A stretch of 64,000 nucleotides of DNA from Pseudomonas sp. GCEP-101 (GTDB lineage Bacteria; Pseudomonadota; Gammaproteobacteria; Pseudomonadales; Pseudomonadaceae). The notes beneath the pieces are model-generated. The model ran no database searches. It was not told the origin of the DNA and saw nothing but the letters and a program-made list of their open reading frames with translations. Below, in pieces: positions 1 through 8,018 of this stretch. Positions within the stretch are counted from its first letter, which is position 1; each line of letters begins with the position of its first letter. The DNA is taken from positions 1,922,001-1,986,000 of the forward strand of contig NZ_CP104011.1 of NCBI RefSeq assembly GCF_025133575.1, written 5' to 3'. A program made the translations under genes and the position numbers.

Positions 1-2
1 CC

Positions 3-137
3 GCGCTGTTCGCCCAGGTCGGCGGCAACTGGCCGGCGTTCTACGCGCGGGTGGAAAAGCTCGGAGCGCTGCCGCCGTCGGAGCGCACGGCGGCGCTGGA
101 GAAACTGAAGGCCGGCGGGGTCGTCAGCTTCCGCTGA
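3..137 (+). CDS. 3' end of an unrecognised gene (partial)
   Basis: Only the last 44 codons lie in the window, ending in TGA at 135-137 with the C-terminus GGVVSFR. The frame is open to the window edge and rich in Ala/Leu/Glu (for example LPPSERTAALEKL). It reads like the helical tail of a soluble protein. I do not recognise the family. A degenerate REP pair starts 13 bp after the stop. Confidence 0.55.
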   Translation, partial: ALFAQVGGNWPAFYARVEKLGALPPSERTAALEKLKAGGVVSFR

Positions 138-150
138 GGCTTAGCCGGCC

Positions 151-232
151 GGTTCGCGAGCAACGACCCGGCGTCCTCCTCGCTCCTACGAGGAGCGCGA
201 ACATCCTGTAGGAGCGAGCTTGCTCGCGAACC
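151..232. repeat. REP pair (one degenerate, one intact copy)
   Basis: The intact copy at 207-232 has the window-wide core GGAGCGAGCTTGCTCGCGAA. The opposite-facing copy at 151-192 keeps GGTTCGCGAGCAA and CTCCTACGA but has a different middle. The same kind of degenerate copy recurs at 30730-30774. Confidence 0.8.
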
Positions 233-344
233 GCCCAGCGCCTGGGCCATCCATGTTCTCCCGAAGCGCCACGCCGGTGCCGCGCAGAGGGTTAGGGTGA
301 GGGCAGGCCCGCCCATTGGACTCCCACCCTGCCCTGCAACGCCG

Positions 345-1748
345 TCAGACCCGCTCGACCCCCGGCATCTGCCACTCCCCGCCCACCACCTGGCGTTCCG
401 GCCCGTAGATGCGCAGGATGAGGTTGAACGGCCCCTGCTGCGTCGATGGCAGCCAGTTCGCCTCGTGTTCCTGGCCGGGCGAGTCGGCCTGGATGTACAG
501 CGTCACACCGCCGTCGGCGTCGCGCACCAGCGCGTCGCGGCTGCTCAGGCAGTAGCGCTGGATGGGGTTGTCCACCAGTTGGCGGTCGGGCAGGTCGTAG
601 AGGGTGATCGACCAGAACTCCCTGGCCGGCGGCAGCTGCCCCGGCGCAAAGCGCAACCGGTAGCGCTGGCCGCCTTGCAGCGGCTGTTGCGCGCTGTCCT
701 TGCGGCTGCCGAAGTAGATCGCCTCTTCCACGCTGTTGCCGTAGATGCCGCTGGCCGCCGCTGCGGCGCGGCTCAGGTAGTCGTTGTGCATCGCCGCGCG
801 GGTGCCGAACAGGCCGGCGGACGAGCGCAGGGTGGCGCCCTTGGCCTTGAGCGCCTCCGCCCCCTGCTGGATGCCGGCGGCCAGCGCCTGGCGCTGGGCC
901 GGGCTGAGATTCGCCGGGTTGAACGGCAACCCCGCGCCGATGCCGACCCGCGCGAAGTGCTGGCGCAGCTCGACTTCGCTCGGGTCCACCGGGCAGAAGG
1001 CGAGGATCTGGTTCAGGTGCGGGATGAAGCCAGGGCCGAGGTCGCGCGGCAGTTCCCAGGGCAGCCAGTTCACCGCAGGCGCGGCGGCCGGCGCCGGGGT
1101 GCGGGTGAAGGCGTGCAGCGGGCGCAGCTGGTATTGCGCCTGCAACTGGCGCACGGCGGGCAGGTCATGGGCATCGCGCAGGCCGGTTCGGCCCAGGATC
1201 ATGGCGATCTGCGTCTCGCTGCGCAGCACCTGGCGGATGCCGGCCGGCGCCTCGCCCTTCCAGTCGGGCCCGGCGATCAGGTAGTCGCCGGCCTGGCGGC
1301 CGGTGGACAGCACGCCGACATAGGCGAAGTTGAAGGTGTACTGGTCGACCAGCTGGTGCACGTAGTAGCGGTCTTCGCCCACCGCCGGAACGCTCAGCAC
1401 CCAGGGCTCGGCGCGCAGGTCGAGCCAGGCCCAGGAGTACGGCGTGTCGTTGTTGGGCGTCACCACGTCGCGGTTCTTCGGGGTGAAGAGTTCGCTGTAG
1501 TGACGGAAGACGCCGAAGCCGCCGACGTACTCCGGCGACGCCGGGTTCAGCGCCTGTTTGTGCATCGTCTGGTAGTGCATGAGCATCGGGTAGGCGTAGA
1601 TCCATGCCTGGCGGACGATGTCCTGGAACACGGCGGGATCGGTTTCCAGCTCGGCGCTGGCAGCCAGCAGCCACGCCGGGCAGCAACTGGCGATGCCCAC
1701 GGCGGTGCTGGCGCCGAGGAAGCGCCGGCGGGTCAGGAGCGGGTTCAT
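345..1748 (-). CDS. exported DUF1254/DUF1214 protein, Tat-type signal
   Basis: A 467-residue protein with the paired DUF1254 (N-terminal) and DUF1214 (C-terminal) domains. Conserved stretches seen include TPNNDTPYSWAWLDLR, FAPGQLPPAREFWSITLYD and the closing NWLPSTQQGPFNLILRIYGP. The N-terminus has a twin-arginine-like signal (TRRRFLG followed by a hydrophobic, Cys-containing stretch), so it is probably periplasmic. The biochemical role of the family is not established. ATG 1748 was chosen because AAGGAG lies 8 nt upstream; ATG 1754 overlaps the upstream stop as ATGA, with the Shine-Dalgarno too close. It is translationally coupled to the paralogue upstream. Confidence 0.88.
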   Translation of the reverse strand: MNPLLTRRRFLGASTAVGIASCCPAWLLAASAELETDPAVFQDIVRQAWIYAYPMLMHYQTMHKQALNPASPEYVGGFGVFRHYSELFTPKNRDVVTPNNDTPYSWAWLDLRAEPWVLSVPAVGEDRYYVHQLVDQYTFNFAYVGVLSTGRQAGDYLIAGPDWKGEAPAGIRQVLRSETQIAMILGRTGLRDAHDLPAVRQLQAQYQLRPLHAFTRTPAPAAAPAVNWLPWELPRDLGPGFIPHLNQILAFCPVDPSEVELRQHFARVGIGAGLPFNPANLSPAQRQALAAGIQQGAEALKAKGATLRSSAGLFGTRAAMHNDYLSRAAAAASGIYGNSVEEAIYFGSRKDSAQQPLQGGQRYRLRFAPGQLPPAREFWSITLYDLPDRQLVDNPIQRYCLSSRDALVRDADGGVTLYIQADSPGQEHEANWLPSTQQGPFNLILRIYGPERQVVGGEWQMPGVERV

Positions 1749-1753
1749 CGCCA

Positions 1754-3097
1754 TCACTCCTTGCTCGCCAGGGGCTGCACGGCCGGCGGCTGGTAGTCGC
1801 CCTTGAGCGCCTTCTCCTGCGGCAGGTACATGCGCAGGATCAGGTTGAACGGGCCCTGCGGCGCCGGCAGCCAGTTGTCGGTGCCCGCTGGCTGGGCGTT
1901 CTGGATGGTCAGGGTGACGCCGCCGTCGGCATCCTGCTTCAGGCCGCTCTCGCTGCTGACGGTGTAGCGATTGAGCGGGTTGGCGGAGAACAGTTGCGTC
2001 TTGCCGTCATACAGGGTGACCGACCAGAAGGCGTCCACTGGCGGCAGCTGGCCGGGGGCGAAGTGCAGGCGGTAGCTGCGGTTGCCATCCAGGCGCTGGT
2101 TGCTGGCGTCGACCTGGGTCACCGGGTACATCGCTTCGGCGGCATCGTTGGCGTAGAGGTACTTCCAGGCCACGGCCGAACGGGTCAGGTCGTCGTTGCC
2201 GTAGTGGCCGACGTTGGCGGGGAATTGCTGCCAGCCGTTGCTGGGCTTGGAGAAGGTCTCGGTGGCGGCGAGCACCTTCTGGCGGCCGTCTTCGGCGCCC
2301 TGGGCGACGGCCTTGGCGATGTCGGCCGGCAGCGCCGAGGCATCGAACGGCTTGCCGGTGCCGACGCCGATCTGCGCGAACTGCGCCAGGCGCTCCTGCT
2401 CCTGCGGGTTCCAGGCATGCCAGCCGGCCAGCGCGTTGAAGTCGCTGAAGGCGTTCAGCGCCGGGCCCTGCTTGGTCGGCTGATAGGGCGGCACGTCGAG
2501 CTTGTGCGGCTTGGCCTCGGGCTTGGCGCTGCGCAGCGTGTAGCCGTCCATCACCGCCTTGGCGGCGGCCACGTCGGCCTGGCCGTTGACCGCGGTGCGG
2601 CCGAGCAGGAACAGCACGCGGCTGGGCGAACGGATCACCTTGCCGCTGAAGCCGTCAGGCTGCTTGCCGTCCCAGTCTGGGCCGGCGATCAGGAAGCTGC
2701 CGGCGGCGCGGCCAGTGGCGCGGGTGCCGATGTAGTCGAGGTTGTCGGTGCGCATGTCGATCAGCTGGAAGCTGTAGTAGCGCTGCGGCACGGCGGGCAC
2801 GTCGAGCAGCATCGGGCCGTCGCGCAGGTCGAGCAGCGCGTAGGAATAGAGCGTGTCGTTGTTGGGCGAGACCACCGTGCGATCGTCCGGGCCGAGCAGC
2901 GTGGTGCGGTTGAGCAGGACGTTGGCCGGCATCTTGGCGGCGATGGCTTGCAGGGTCTTGCCATGTTCGGCGGTGGCGTAGGTGAACAGGTAGGCCTGTT
3001 CGGCCAGGTCGCGCGCTTGCTGGGGCGTGGGCGCGGCGGCCCAGGCGTGGCCGGCGAGCAGGGGGATCAGCGCGAGTGCGGGCAGCCAGTGGCGCAT
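1754..3097 (-). CDS. exported DUF1254/DUF1214 protein, Sec-type signal
   Basis: A 447-residue paralogue of the next gene in the operon. It has an ordinary Sec signal (MRHWLPALALIPLLAGHAWA), then the DUF1254 core (VVSPNNDTLYSYALLDLRDG) and DUF1214 (FAPGQLPPVDAFWSVTLYDG, NWLPAPQGPFNLILRMYLP). The two paralogues differ in export route (Sec here, Tat-like in the downstream gene), which argues against a very recent duplication. GAGGAA precedes the ATG. Its function is unknown; this is the first gene of a two-gene operon. Confidence 0.88.
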   Translation of the reverse strand: MRHWLPALALIPLLAGHAWAAAPTPQQARDLAEQAYLFTYATAEHGKTLQAIAAKMPANVLLNRTTLLGPDDRTVVSPNNDTLYSYALLDLRDGPMLLDVPAVPQRYYSFQLIDMRTDNLDYIGTRATGRAAGSFLIAGPDWDGKQPDGFSGKVIRSPSRVLFLLGRTAVNGQADVAAAKAVMDGYTLRSAKPEAKPHKLDVPPYQPTKQGPALNAFSDFNALAGWHAWNPQEQERLAQFAQIGVGTGKPFDASALPADIAKAVAQGAEDGRQKVLAATETFSKPSNGWQQFPANVGHYGNDDLTRSAVAWKYLYANDAAEAMYPVTQVDASNQRLDGNRSYRLHFAPGQLPPVDAFWSVTLYDGKTQLFSANPLNRYTVSSESGLKQDADGGVTLTIQNAQPAGTDNWLPAPQGPFNLILRMYLPQEKALKGDYQPPAVQPLASKE

Positions 3098-3251
3098 GAC
3101 GGATTCCTCATTGTTCTTGTTGGAAGGTCACCGCTGGCGCCGTCGCGCAGACGGTCACGCGACCGCCGGCAGCGGACGTCCGGGCAGAGTGCGTCACGAC
3201 AGGGAAGGGGCGGTTAGCGCCAGCGGACAGAAAACGATCATCGCCGGCGCG

Positions 3252-4775
3252 TCACTCCGCGCGGTCGGGGCTGTGCAGCGGCAGGTCCAGCTGCACGCGG
3301 CGCCGCAGCCAGGGGCTGGGCCGGTAGCGCGCTTCGCCGTAGCACGCCTGCAGGCCCTGGAGGATGGTGAGGATGCGCGCCGCGCCGTAGTGCTCGCCGA
3401 ACGCCAGCGGGCCGAAGGGGTAGCCCAGCGCCAGTTGCACCGCGCGGTCCAGCGTCACCGGCGTGGCGATGCCGCGCTGGGCGATCTCGCAACCCAGGTT
3501 GACGATGCCGGCGACCACCCGCTGGCTGATGAAACCGGGCGAGTCGTTGATCACTTCCACCGGCACGCCGTCGCTGCCCAGCGCCTGGCGTGCCTGCGTC
3601 TCCAACTGCGGGTCGAGCGCCGGCTGGCGCATGAGCACGCGGCGCCGGTCCAGTTCGGTGAAGGTTTCCAGCGCCAGGCTGCGTTCGGGCGGCAGGCCGA
3701 GGGCATCGATGCGCGTGCTGGCATCCGTGCCCAGCGGCGTGACCAGGCAGATGGCGCGGGAGGACGGCGCTTCGCTGGTCTCCAGCACCACGCCGCCGAG
3801 GGTGAGGATCGACGCGACGCGGTGGCGCAGCTCCGGGTCCTGGCTGTCGAGCCAGTAGGGGCGATTGAGCAGCACCGCTTCGTGCTGTTCCTCGGGCTCA
3901 CGCACCGGCTGGCCGTCGCGGTAGCGGTAGAACCCTTCGCCACTCTTGCGCCCCAACAGGCCGCCGGCGACGCGCTGGGCGGCCAGCGGCGAGGGGGTGT
4001 AGCGCGGGTCCTGGTAGAACTGCTGGTAGAGCGACTCCATCACCGCGTGGGAGATATCCAGGCCGGTGAGATCGAGCAGCTCGAAGGGCCCCATGCGGAA
4101 GCCCACGCCGTCGCGCAGGATGCGGTCGATCTGCGCCGGGCTGGCGATGCCTTCGCCGAGGATGCGCAGCGCTTCGGTGCTGAAGGCGCGGCCGGCGTGG
4201 TTGACGATGAAGCCGGGGCTGTCCGGCGACACCGCGGGGAAGTGTCCGGCCTGCTCCGCCAGGCGGCTCAGGCGCTGCACCACTCCCTCGCTGGTGCGCT
4301 GGCCGCGCACCACCTCGACGATGCGCATCAGCGTCACCGGGTTGAAGAAGTGGAAGCCGGCGACCCGCTGCGGGCGCTGGCAGCGCGCGGCGATGCGGGT
4401 GACCGACAGCGACGAGGTATTGCTCGCCAGCACGGCATCGGGCGCCACGCGCTTCTCCAGCTCGGCGAGCAGTGCCTGCTTGGCGCCCAGGTCCTCGACG
4501 ATGGCCTCGATCAGCAGGTCGCAGTCAGCCAGCTCGTCGAGGCTATGGGTCGGCAGCAGCCGCTGCATCGTCGCGCCGAGCGCGTCGGGGCCGAGCTTGC
4601 CCTTGGCCACCGCGCGCTCCAGCAGATCGCGGTTGAAGGCCAGGGCCTGCTCCACGATCTGCGGGTTGCTGTCGTACAGGCGCACCGGCAGGCCGGCGCC
4701 GGCGAACAGCTGGGCGATGCCGCGGCCCATGGCCCCGGCGCCGATCACGCCGATACGCTGGAAGGACTCGGTCAT
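3252..4775 (-). CDS. 3-hydroxyacyl-CoA dehydrogenase (PaaH/Hbd type)
   Basis: Oxidises (3S)-3-hydroxyacyl-CoA to 3-oxoacyl-CoA with NAD. The start at ATG 4775 puts the Rossmann motif RIGVIGAGAMGRGIAQLF at residue 7. The conserved ASNTSSLSVTRIA and GFHFFNPVTLMRIVEVVRG segments follow, then two C-terminal 3HCDH domains with DSPGFIVN and DSPGFISQRVV. The length of 507 residues fits the long PaaH-like class. A GTG at 4826 would add 17 residues and overlap the upstream ligase stop as GTGA; the upstream extension has no conserved sequence. It is co-transcribed with the acyl-CoA ligase, which suggests they act on the same acyl chain. Confidence 0.9.
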   Translation of the reverse strand: MTESFQRIGVIGAGAMGRGIAQLFAGAGLPVRLYDSNPQIVEQALAFNRDLLERAVAKGKLGPDALGATMQRLLPTHSLDELADCDLLIEAIVEDLGAKQALLAELEKRVAPDAVLASNTSSLSVTRIAARCQRPQRVAGFHFFNPVTLMRIVEVVRGQRTSEGVVQRLSRLAEQAGHFPAVSPDSPGFIVNHAGRAFSTEALRILGEGIASPAQIDRILRDGVGFRMGPFELLDLTGLDISHAVMESLYQQFYQDPRYTPSPLAAQRVAGGLLGRKSGEGFYRYRDGQPVREPEEQHEAVLLNRPYWLDSQDPELRHRVASILTLGGVVLETSEAPSSRAICLVTPLGTDASTRIDALGLPPERSLALETFTELDRRRVLMRQPALDPQLETQARQALGSDGVPVEVINDSPGFISQRVVAGIVNLGCEIAQRGIATPVTLDRAVQLALGYPFGPLAFGEHYGAARILTILQGLQACYGEARYRPSPWLRRRVQLDLPLHSPDRAE

Positions 4776-4822
4776 GCTGCGGGTCTCATCGTGCACACCT
4801 GCATCAACCATAGACGGTGTGC

Positions 4823-6454
4823 TCACGCGGTGGACCTTTTGGCCAGTTCCAGGTCGCGCAGCTGTCGGCGCAGGAGCTTGCCGACACTGGTCTTGGGTAA
4901 CTCATCGAGCACCTCGACGACGCTCGGCACCTTGTAGCCGGTTAGGTGCTCGCGGCAGTGGGCGATGATCTGCGCCGGCGCCAGCGTCTCGTCCTTGAGG
5001 CTGACGAAGAGCTTCACCGACTCGCCCTTGCGCTCGTCCGGCACGCCGATGGCCACGCATTCACGCACGCCGGGGTGGCGCATCACGGCGTCTTCCACTT
5101 CGTTGGGGAACACGTTGAAACCCGAGACCAGGATCATGTCCTTCTTGCGGTCGACGATCTTCAGCATGCCGTCGGCGTCCAGCTCGGCGATGTCACCGGT
5201 CTTCAGCCAGCCATCGGCGGTCAGTACCTGGGCGCTCTCCTCCGGGCGCTGCCAGTAGCCCTGCATCACCTGCGGGCCGCGCAGCCACAGCTCGCCGGGC
5301 TGGTCGGGGCCGGTGTCGTTGCCCGCCTCGTCCACGGTGCGCAGCTCGGTGTCCACCAGCGCCTGGCCGACATAGCCCTCGCGGTAGGGGCTCTGCAGGG
5401 TGCCGGTGGAGACCACCGGCGAGGCCTCGGTCAGGCCGAACCCTTCACGCACCGGTGCGCCGGTCAGGGCTTCCCAGCGCCGGCCGACCTCGCGGTTCAG
5501 CGGCGCGCCGCCGGAGGTCACCCACTTCAGGTGGCTGAAGTCGATGCCAGGGAAGTCCGGGTGGTTCATCAGCCCGACGAAGAGGGTGTTGATCCCGCTC
5601 ATCAGGGTGAAGGGATAGCGGCGCATGGCCCCGATGATCTCGTCGAGGTTGCGGCCGTCGCGGATAAACACCGTGTGCAGGCCCATGCCGACCGAGGACA
5701 GCAGGTTCGTGGCGAACGCCATGATGTGGTACAGCGGCAGCGGCGCGATGCGCACGTCGGTGGCCGGGTCCAGCAGGCCGGGGCGCAGGAACAGTTCCAG
5801 GGTCTGGATGACGTTGGCGACCAGGCTGCGGTGGCTGAGCATCGCGCCCTTGGAGACACCCGTGGTGCCACCGGTGTACTGCAGCAGCGCGAGGCGATCC
5901 AGGCCCGCCTCGGTGTCCACCGGCGGCGCCTCGGCGCCCAGGCGCAGGGCCTGCTGGAAGCGCGTGCAATCGGCTTCATCGCTGTCGAACCGGGGCTGCT
6001 CGATGTCGTCGATCGAGGTCAGCAGAAGCTGGCTAACGTCGGTTTGCGCCTGCACGCTGCGCAACAGCGGCAGCAGGCGGTCGAGCAGCAGCACGGCGCT
6101 GGCGCCGGAGTCGGCCAGCTGGTGGCGCAGCTCGCTGGCGGTGTACTGCGGGTTGGTGTTCACCAGCACCAGCCCGGCCTTCAGCGCGCCGAAGGTGGCG
6201 ATGGGGTACTGCAGCGAGTTGGGCAGCATCAGCGCCAGGCGGTCGCCGGGTTGCAGGCCGGCGTGGTGGATCAGGTAGCGCGCGAAGGCGTCGGCCTGCC
6301 GCTCCAGCTCGGCGAAGCTGAGGTGGCTGTCGCCACAGGAGAACGCCAGGCGCTCGGGGGATTCGCGACAGGCATCGCGCAGCAGGTCGTGGAGGTTCTG
6401 GTAACCGTGACGGGCGATCTCGCGGGCCACGTGGCCGGACGGTTGAGCGGACAT
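4823..6454 (-). CDS. acyl-CoA ligase (FadD/PimA-like, AMP-forming)
   Basis: A 543-residue ANL-superfamily enzyme that activates a carboxylic acid to its CoA thioester using ATP. The P-loop YTGGTTGVSKG is at about residues 193-203. The family motifs GFGLTEASPVVS, ELWLRGPQVMQGYW, GWLKTGDIAELD and VDRKKDMILVSGFNVFPNEVE are present, and the C-terminal lysine region is LPKTSVGKLLRR. ATG 6454 has GGAGAAG 5 nt upstream; the open frame extends to 6577 without conserved sequence. First gene of the operon with the 3-hydroxyacyl-CoA dehydrogenase, divergent from the IclR gene. The substrate is not determined by sequence; medium-chain or dicarboxylic acids are plausible from the neighbours. Confidence 0.9.
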   Translation of the reverse strand: MSAQPSGHVAREIARHGYQNLHDLLRDACRESPERLAFSCGDSHLSFAELERQADAFARYLIHHAGLQPGDRLALMLPNSLQYPIATFGALKAGLVLVNTNPQYTASELRHQLADSGASAVLLLDRLLPLLRSVQAQTDVSQLLLTSIDDIEQPRFDSDEADCTRFQQALRLGAEAPPVDTEAGLDRLALLQYTGGTTGVSKGAMLSHRSLVANVIQTLELFLRPGLLDPATDVRIAPLPLYHIMAFATNLLSSVGMGLHTVFIRDGRNLDEIIGAMRRYPFTLMSGINTLFVGLMNHPDFPGIDFSHLKWVTSGGAPLNREVGRRWEALTGAPVREGFGLTEASPVVSTGTLQSPYREGYVGQALVDTELRTVDEAGNDTGPDQPGELWLRGPQVMQGYWQRPEESAQVLTADGWLKTGDIAELDADGMLKIVDRKKDMILVSGFNVFPNEVEDAVMRHPGVRECVAIGVPDERKGESVKLFVSLKDETLAPAQIIAHCREHLTGYKVPSVVEVLDELPKTSVGKLLRRQLRDLELAKRSTA

Positions 6455-6508
6455 CGACTTCTCCGTTGCTTTTTCCGAGCCGGGATCGGCCCTGGCTTCG
6501 AATTGTTG

Positions 6509-6523
6509 TTCTGCACAGCGAAA
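6509..6523. promoter_or_regulatory. candidate IclR operator, ligase/iclR intergenic region
   Basis: TTCTGCACAGCGAAA lies between the divergent ligase and IclR starts. The same 17-base core TTCTGCACAGCG(A/G)AACA is found on the other strand in front of the enoyl-CoA hydratase operon at 12506-12520. A 15-bp TTC...GAA-like imperfect palindrome is typical of IclR-family sites; assignment to this regulator is inference. Confidence 0.5.
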
Positions 6524-6665
6524 CAGTGTGTCGAAATCGATGGTATGCGATAGGCTAGCCCGGTGCAACGAGCACACGCGGACCGCTGTGTGGCGAGGGG
6601 GCTATCTGCTATCGTTCGCCCGCGCCGCGCGTGGCGCCGCCCCAACGATCCCCCGCCGAGGCCCC

Positions 6666-7451
6666 ATGAGCGACGACGTCGAAGACAGCAGCAACCCCAA
6701 GGACCGCAAGTACGTAGAGGCCCTGGCCCGCGGCCTGGATGTGCTGCGCGCCTTCACCCATGGCTCGGTGGTGCTCGGCAACCAGGAAATCTCGCGGATC
6801 ACCGGCCTGCCCAAGGCGACGGTGTCGCGCATGACCTACACCCTCACCCAGCTGGGCTACCTCTGCTACTCGCAGCAGCACGAGAAGTACCAGCTGGATT
6901 CCGGCGTGCTGGCGCTGGGCTACGCCTACGTGTCCAACCTGCGCGTACGCCAGCTGGCCAAGCCGTACATGGATGCCTTCGCCCGTCGCACCAACACCAC
7001 GGTGGGCCTGACCTGCCGCGACTGGCTGTCGATGATCTACGTGGAAAACTGCCGTCCGCCGGAGGCGACCTCCCTGCGCATGGACGCCGGCGTGCGCCTG
7101 CCGCTGGCCACCACTGCGGCTGGCCGCGCCTACCTGGCGGCGACGCCGGAGCAGGAACGCGAGCACCTGCTGTCCGCACTGCAGGAGCGCCACGACGGCG
7201 ACTGGTCGGCCATGCGGGCCTCGCTGGAGGCTTCCTTCGAGGAATATCGCCAGCATGGCTTCTGCCTGTCCCTCGGCGACTGGGACCGCAACGTGCGCGC
7301 CGCCGGTGTGCCGTTGCGCCTGGCCGACGGCGGGCTGATGGCGCTGACCTGCGGCGCGCCGTCGTTCCAGCTCAGCGAGGAGACGCTGCGCGGCTCGCTG
7401 GCCCATGAGCTGGAAATCCTCGCGCGGGATATCGAGAGCCTTGGGGCCTGA
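6666..7451 (+). CDS. IclR-family transcriptional regulator
   Basis: A 261-residue regulator. An N-terminal winged helix-turn-helix (KYVEALARGLDVLRAF, NQEISRITGLPKATVSRMTYTL) is followed by the IclR effector domain (LPLATTAAGRAYLAA, FCLSLGDWDRNVRAAGVPL). The YVEALARGLDVLRAF start is shared with PcaR/PobR/PcaU-like activators of aromatic and acyl catabolism. ATG 6666 was chosen because the domain begins about 16 residues later; upstream codons to 6528 show no conservation. It sits divergently from the ligase operon and 0.6 kb from the acyl-CoA dehydrogenase operon, so it is the likely local regulator. Confidence 0.9.
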   Translation: MSDDVEDSSNPKDRKYVEALARGLDVLRAFTHGSVVLGNQEISRITGLPKATVSRMTYTLTQLGYLCYSQQHEKYQLDSGVLALGYAYVSNLRVRQLAKPYMDAFARRTNTTVGLTCRDWLSMIYVENCRPPEATSLRMDAGVRLPLATTAAGRAYLAATPEQEREHLLSALQERHDGDWSAMRASLEASFEEYRQHGFCLSLGDWDRNVRAAGVPLRLADGGLMALTCGAPSFQLSEETLRGSLAHELEILARDIESLGA

Positions 7452-7474
7452 GCCCTGGCAGGGAGAACCGCTTT

Positions 7475-7576
7475 CGTAGGAGCGGAGCTTCTCCGCGAAA
7501 TCCATCGCGGCTGACTCGGTGTCCTATGTGAACGCCTGCCTCATGCGCCCGCGTAGGAGCGGACTTCGTCCGCGAT
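7475..7576. repeat. two single REP-variant sequences
   Basis: Copies at 7475-7500 (GTAGGAGCGGAGCTTCTCCGCG) and 7552-7576 (GTAGGAGCGGACTTCGTCCGCG). They share the GTAGGAGCG head with the main REP family but have a different palindromic loop. The second type recurs at 17954-18026 and 61883-61963. Confidence 0.75.
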
Positions 7577-7629
7577 GTGTCTGCCTCACGCCTTGTTTCC
7601 CGCGTCGCTTCGGCGTGCACTGATAGATT

Positions 7630-7835
7630 TTGTTTCGCCCCCTCGGGCGACCCACTTTGGCAAACGACCCAAAGTGGGCAAAGGTCTCGCCCCGGACATC
7701 CGGTTTTTCGCTTAGGCGAAAAATTCCCTCGTTGAATCGAAGTTTCAGGGGCCCGCTGCGAAGGGCCATCCCTGGCCCATCGCAGCTCTCGCGACATCCA
7801 TGTCGCTCAACCCCTGAAACTCCGCTTCAACGAGG
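7630..7835. repeat. composite structured non-coding element (nested inverted repeats)
   Basis: Three hairpins in order: CCCACTTTGG/CCAAAGTGGG at about 7650-7678; TTTTTCGC/GCGAAAAA at 7704-7723; and a 24-base arm at 7728-7751 complementary, with one or two mismatches, to 7811-7834, enclosing about 60 bases. Short open frames here (7372-7797, 7630-7884) have no family resemblance and follow the repeat. From memory, similar CCCACTTTGG-containing elements are dispersed in pseudomonad genomes; a genome-wide copy count is needed. Confidence 0.6.
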
Positions 7836-7923
7836 CCTCCTGAACGGGGCAGTCTGGAGTGCGCGGATGTTTCTCTGGAAATAGGAGCCAGAGCCCGAAC
7901 CGGATCGCCGGGCACGCTTTTCC

Positions 7924-8002
7924 TGTAGGAGCGAGCTTGCTCGCGAACCGCCCAGCGCCAAAGCCGCCGGTGAATCCGTTCGCGAGCAAGCTCGCTCCTA
8001 CA
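7924..8002. repeat. REP inverted pair
   Basis: TGTAGGAGCGAGCTTGCTCG at 7924 faces its complement ending at 8002, 16 bp past the stop of the small acyl-CoA dehydrogenase gene. It could act as a transcript end structure for that operon. Confidence 0.85.
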
Positions 8003-8018
8003 AGGGCCGGCAAGCGCC

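Noticed and set aside
297-1796. Long plus-strand open frame (about 500 codons) opposite the DUF1254 gene
   Set aside because: Composition is Arg/Gly/Ala/Val-rich with no motif; it is the antisense shadow of a clear protein family on the minus strand, usual in GC-rich DNA.
7372-7884. Small open frames in the intergenic repeat block after the IclR gene
   Set aside because: They follow the inverted repeats, have no ribosome binding site and no similarity; often mis-annotated as hypothetical proteins.
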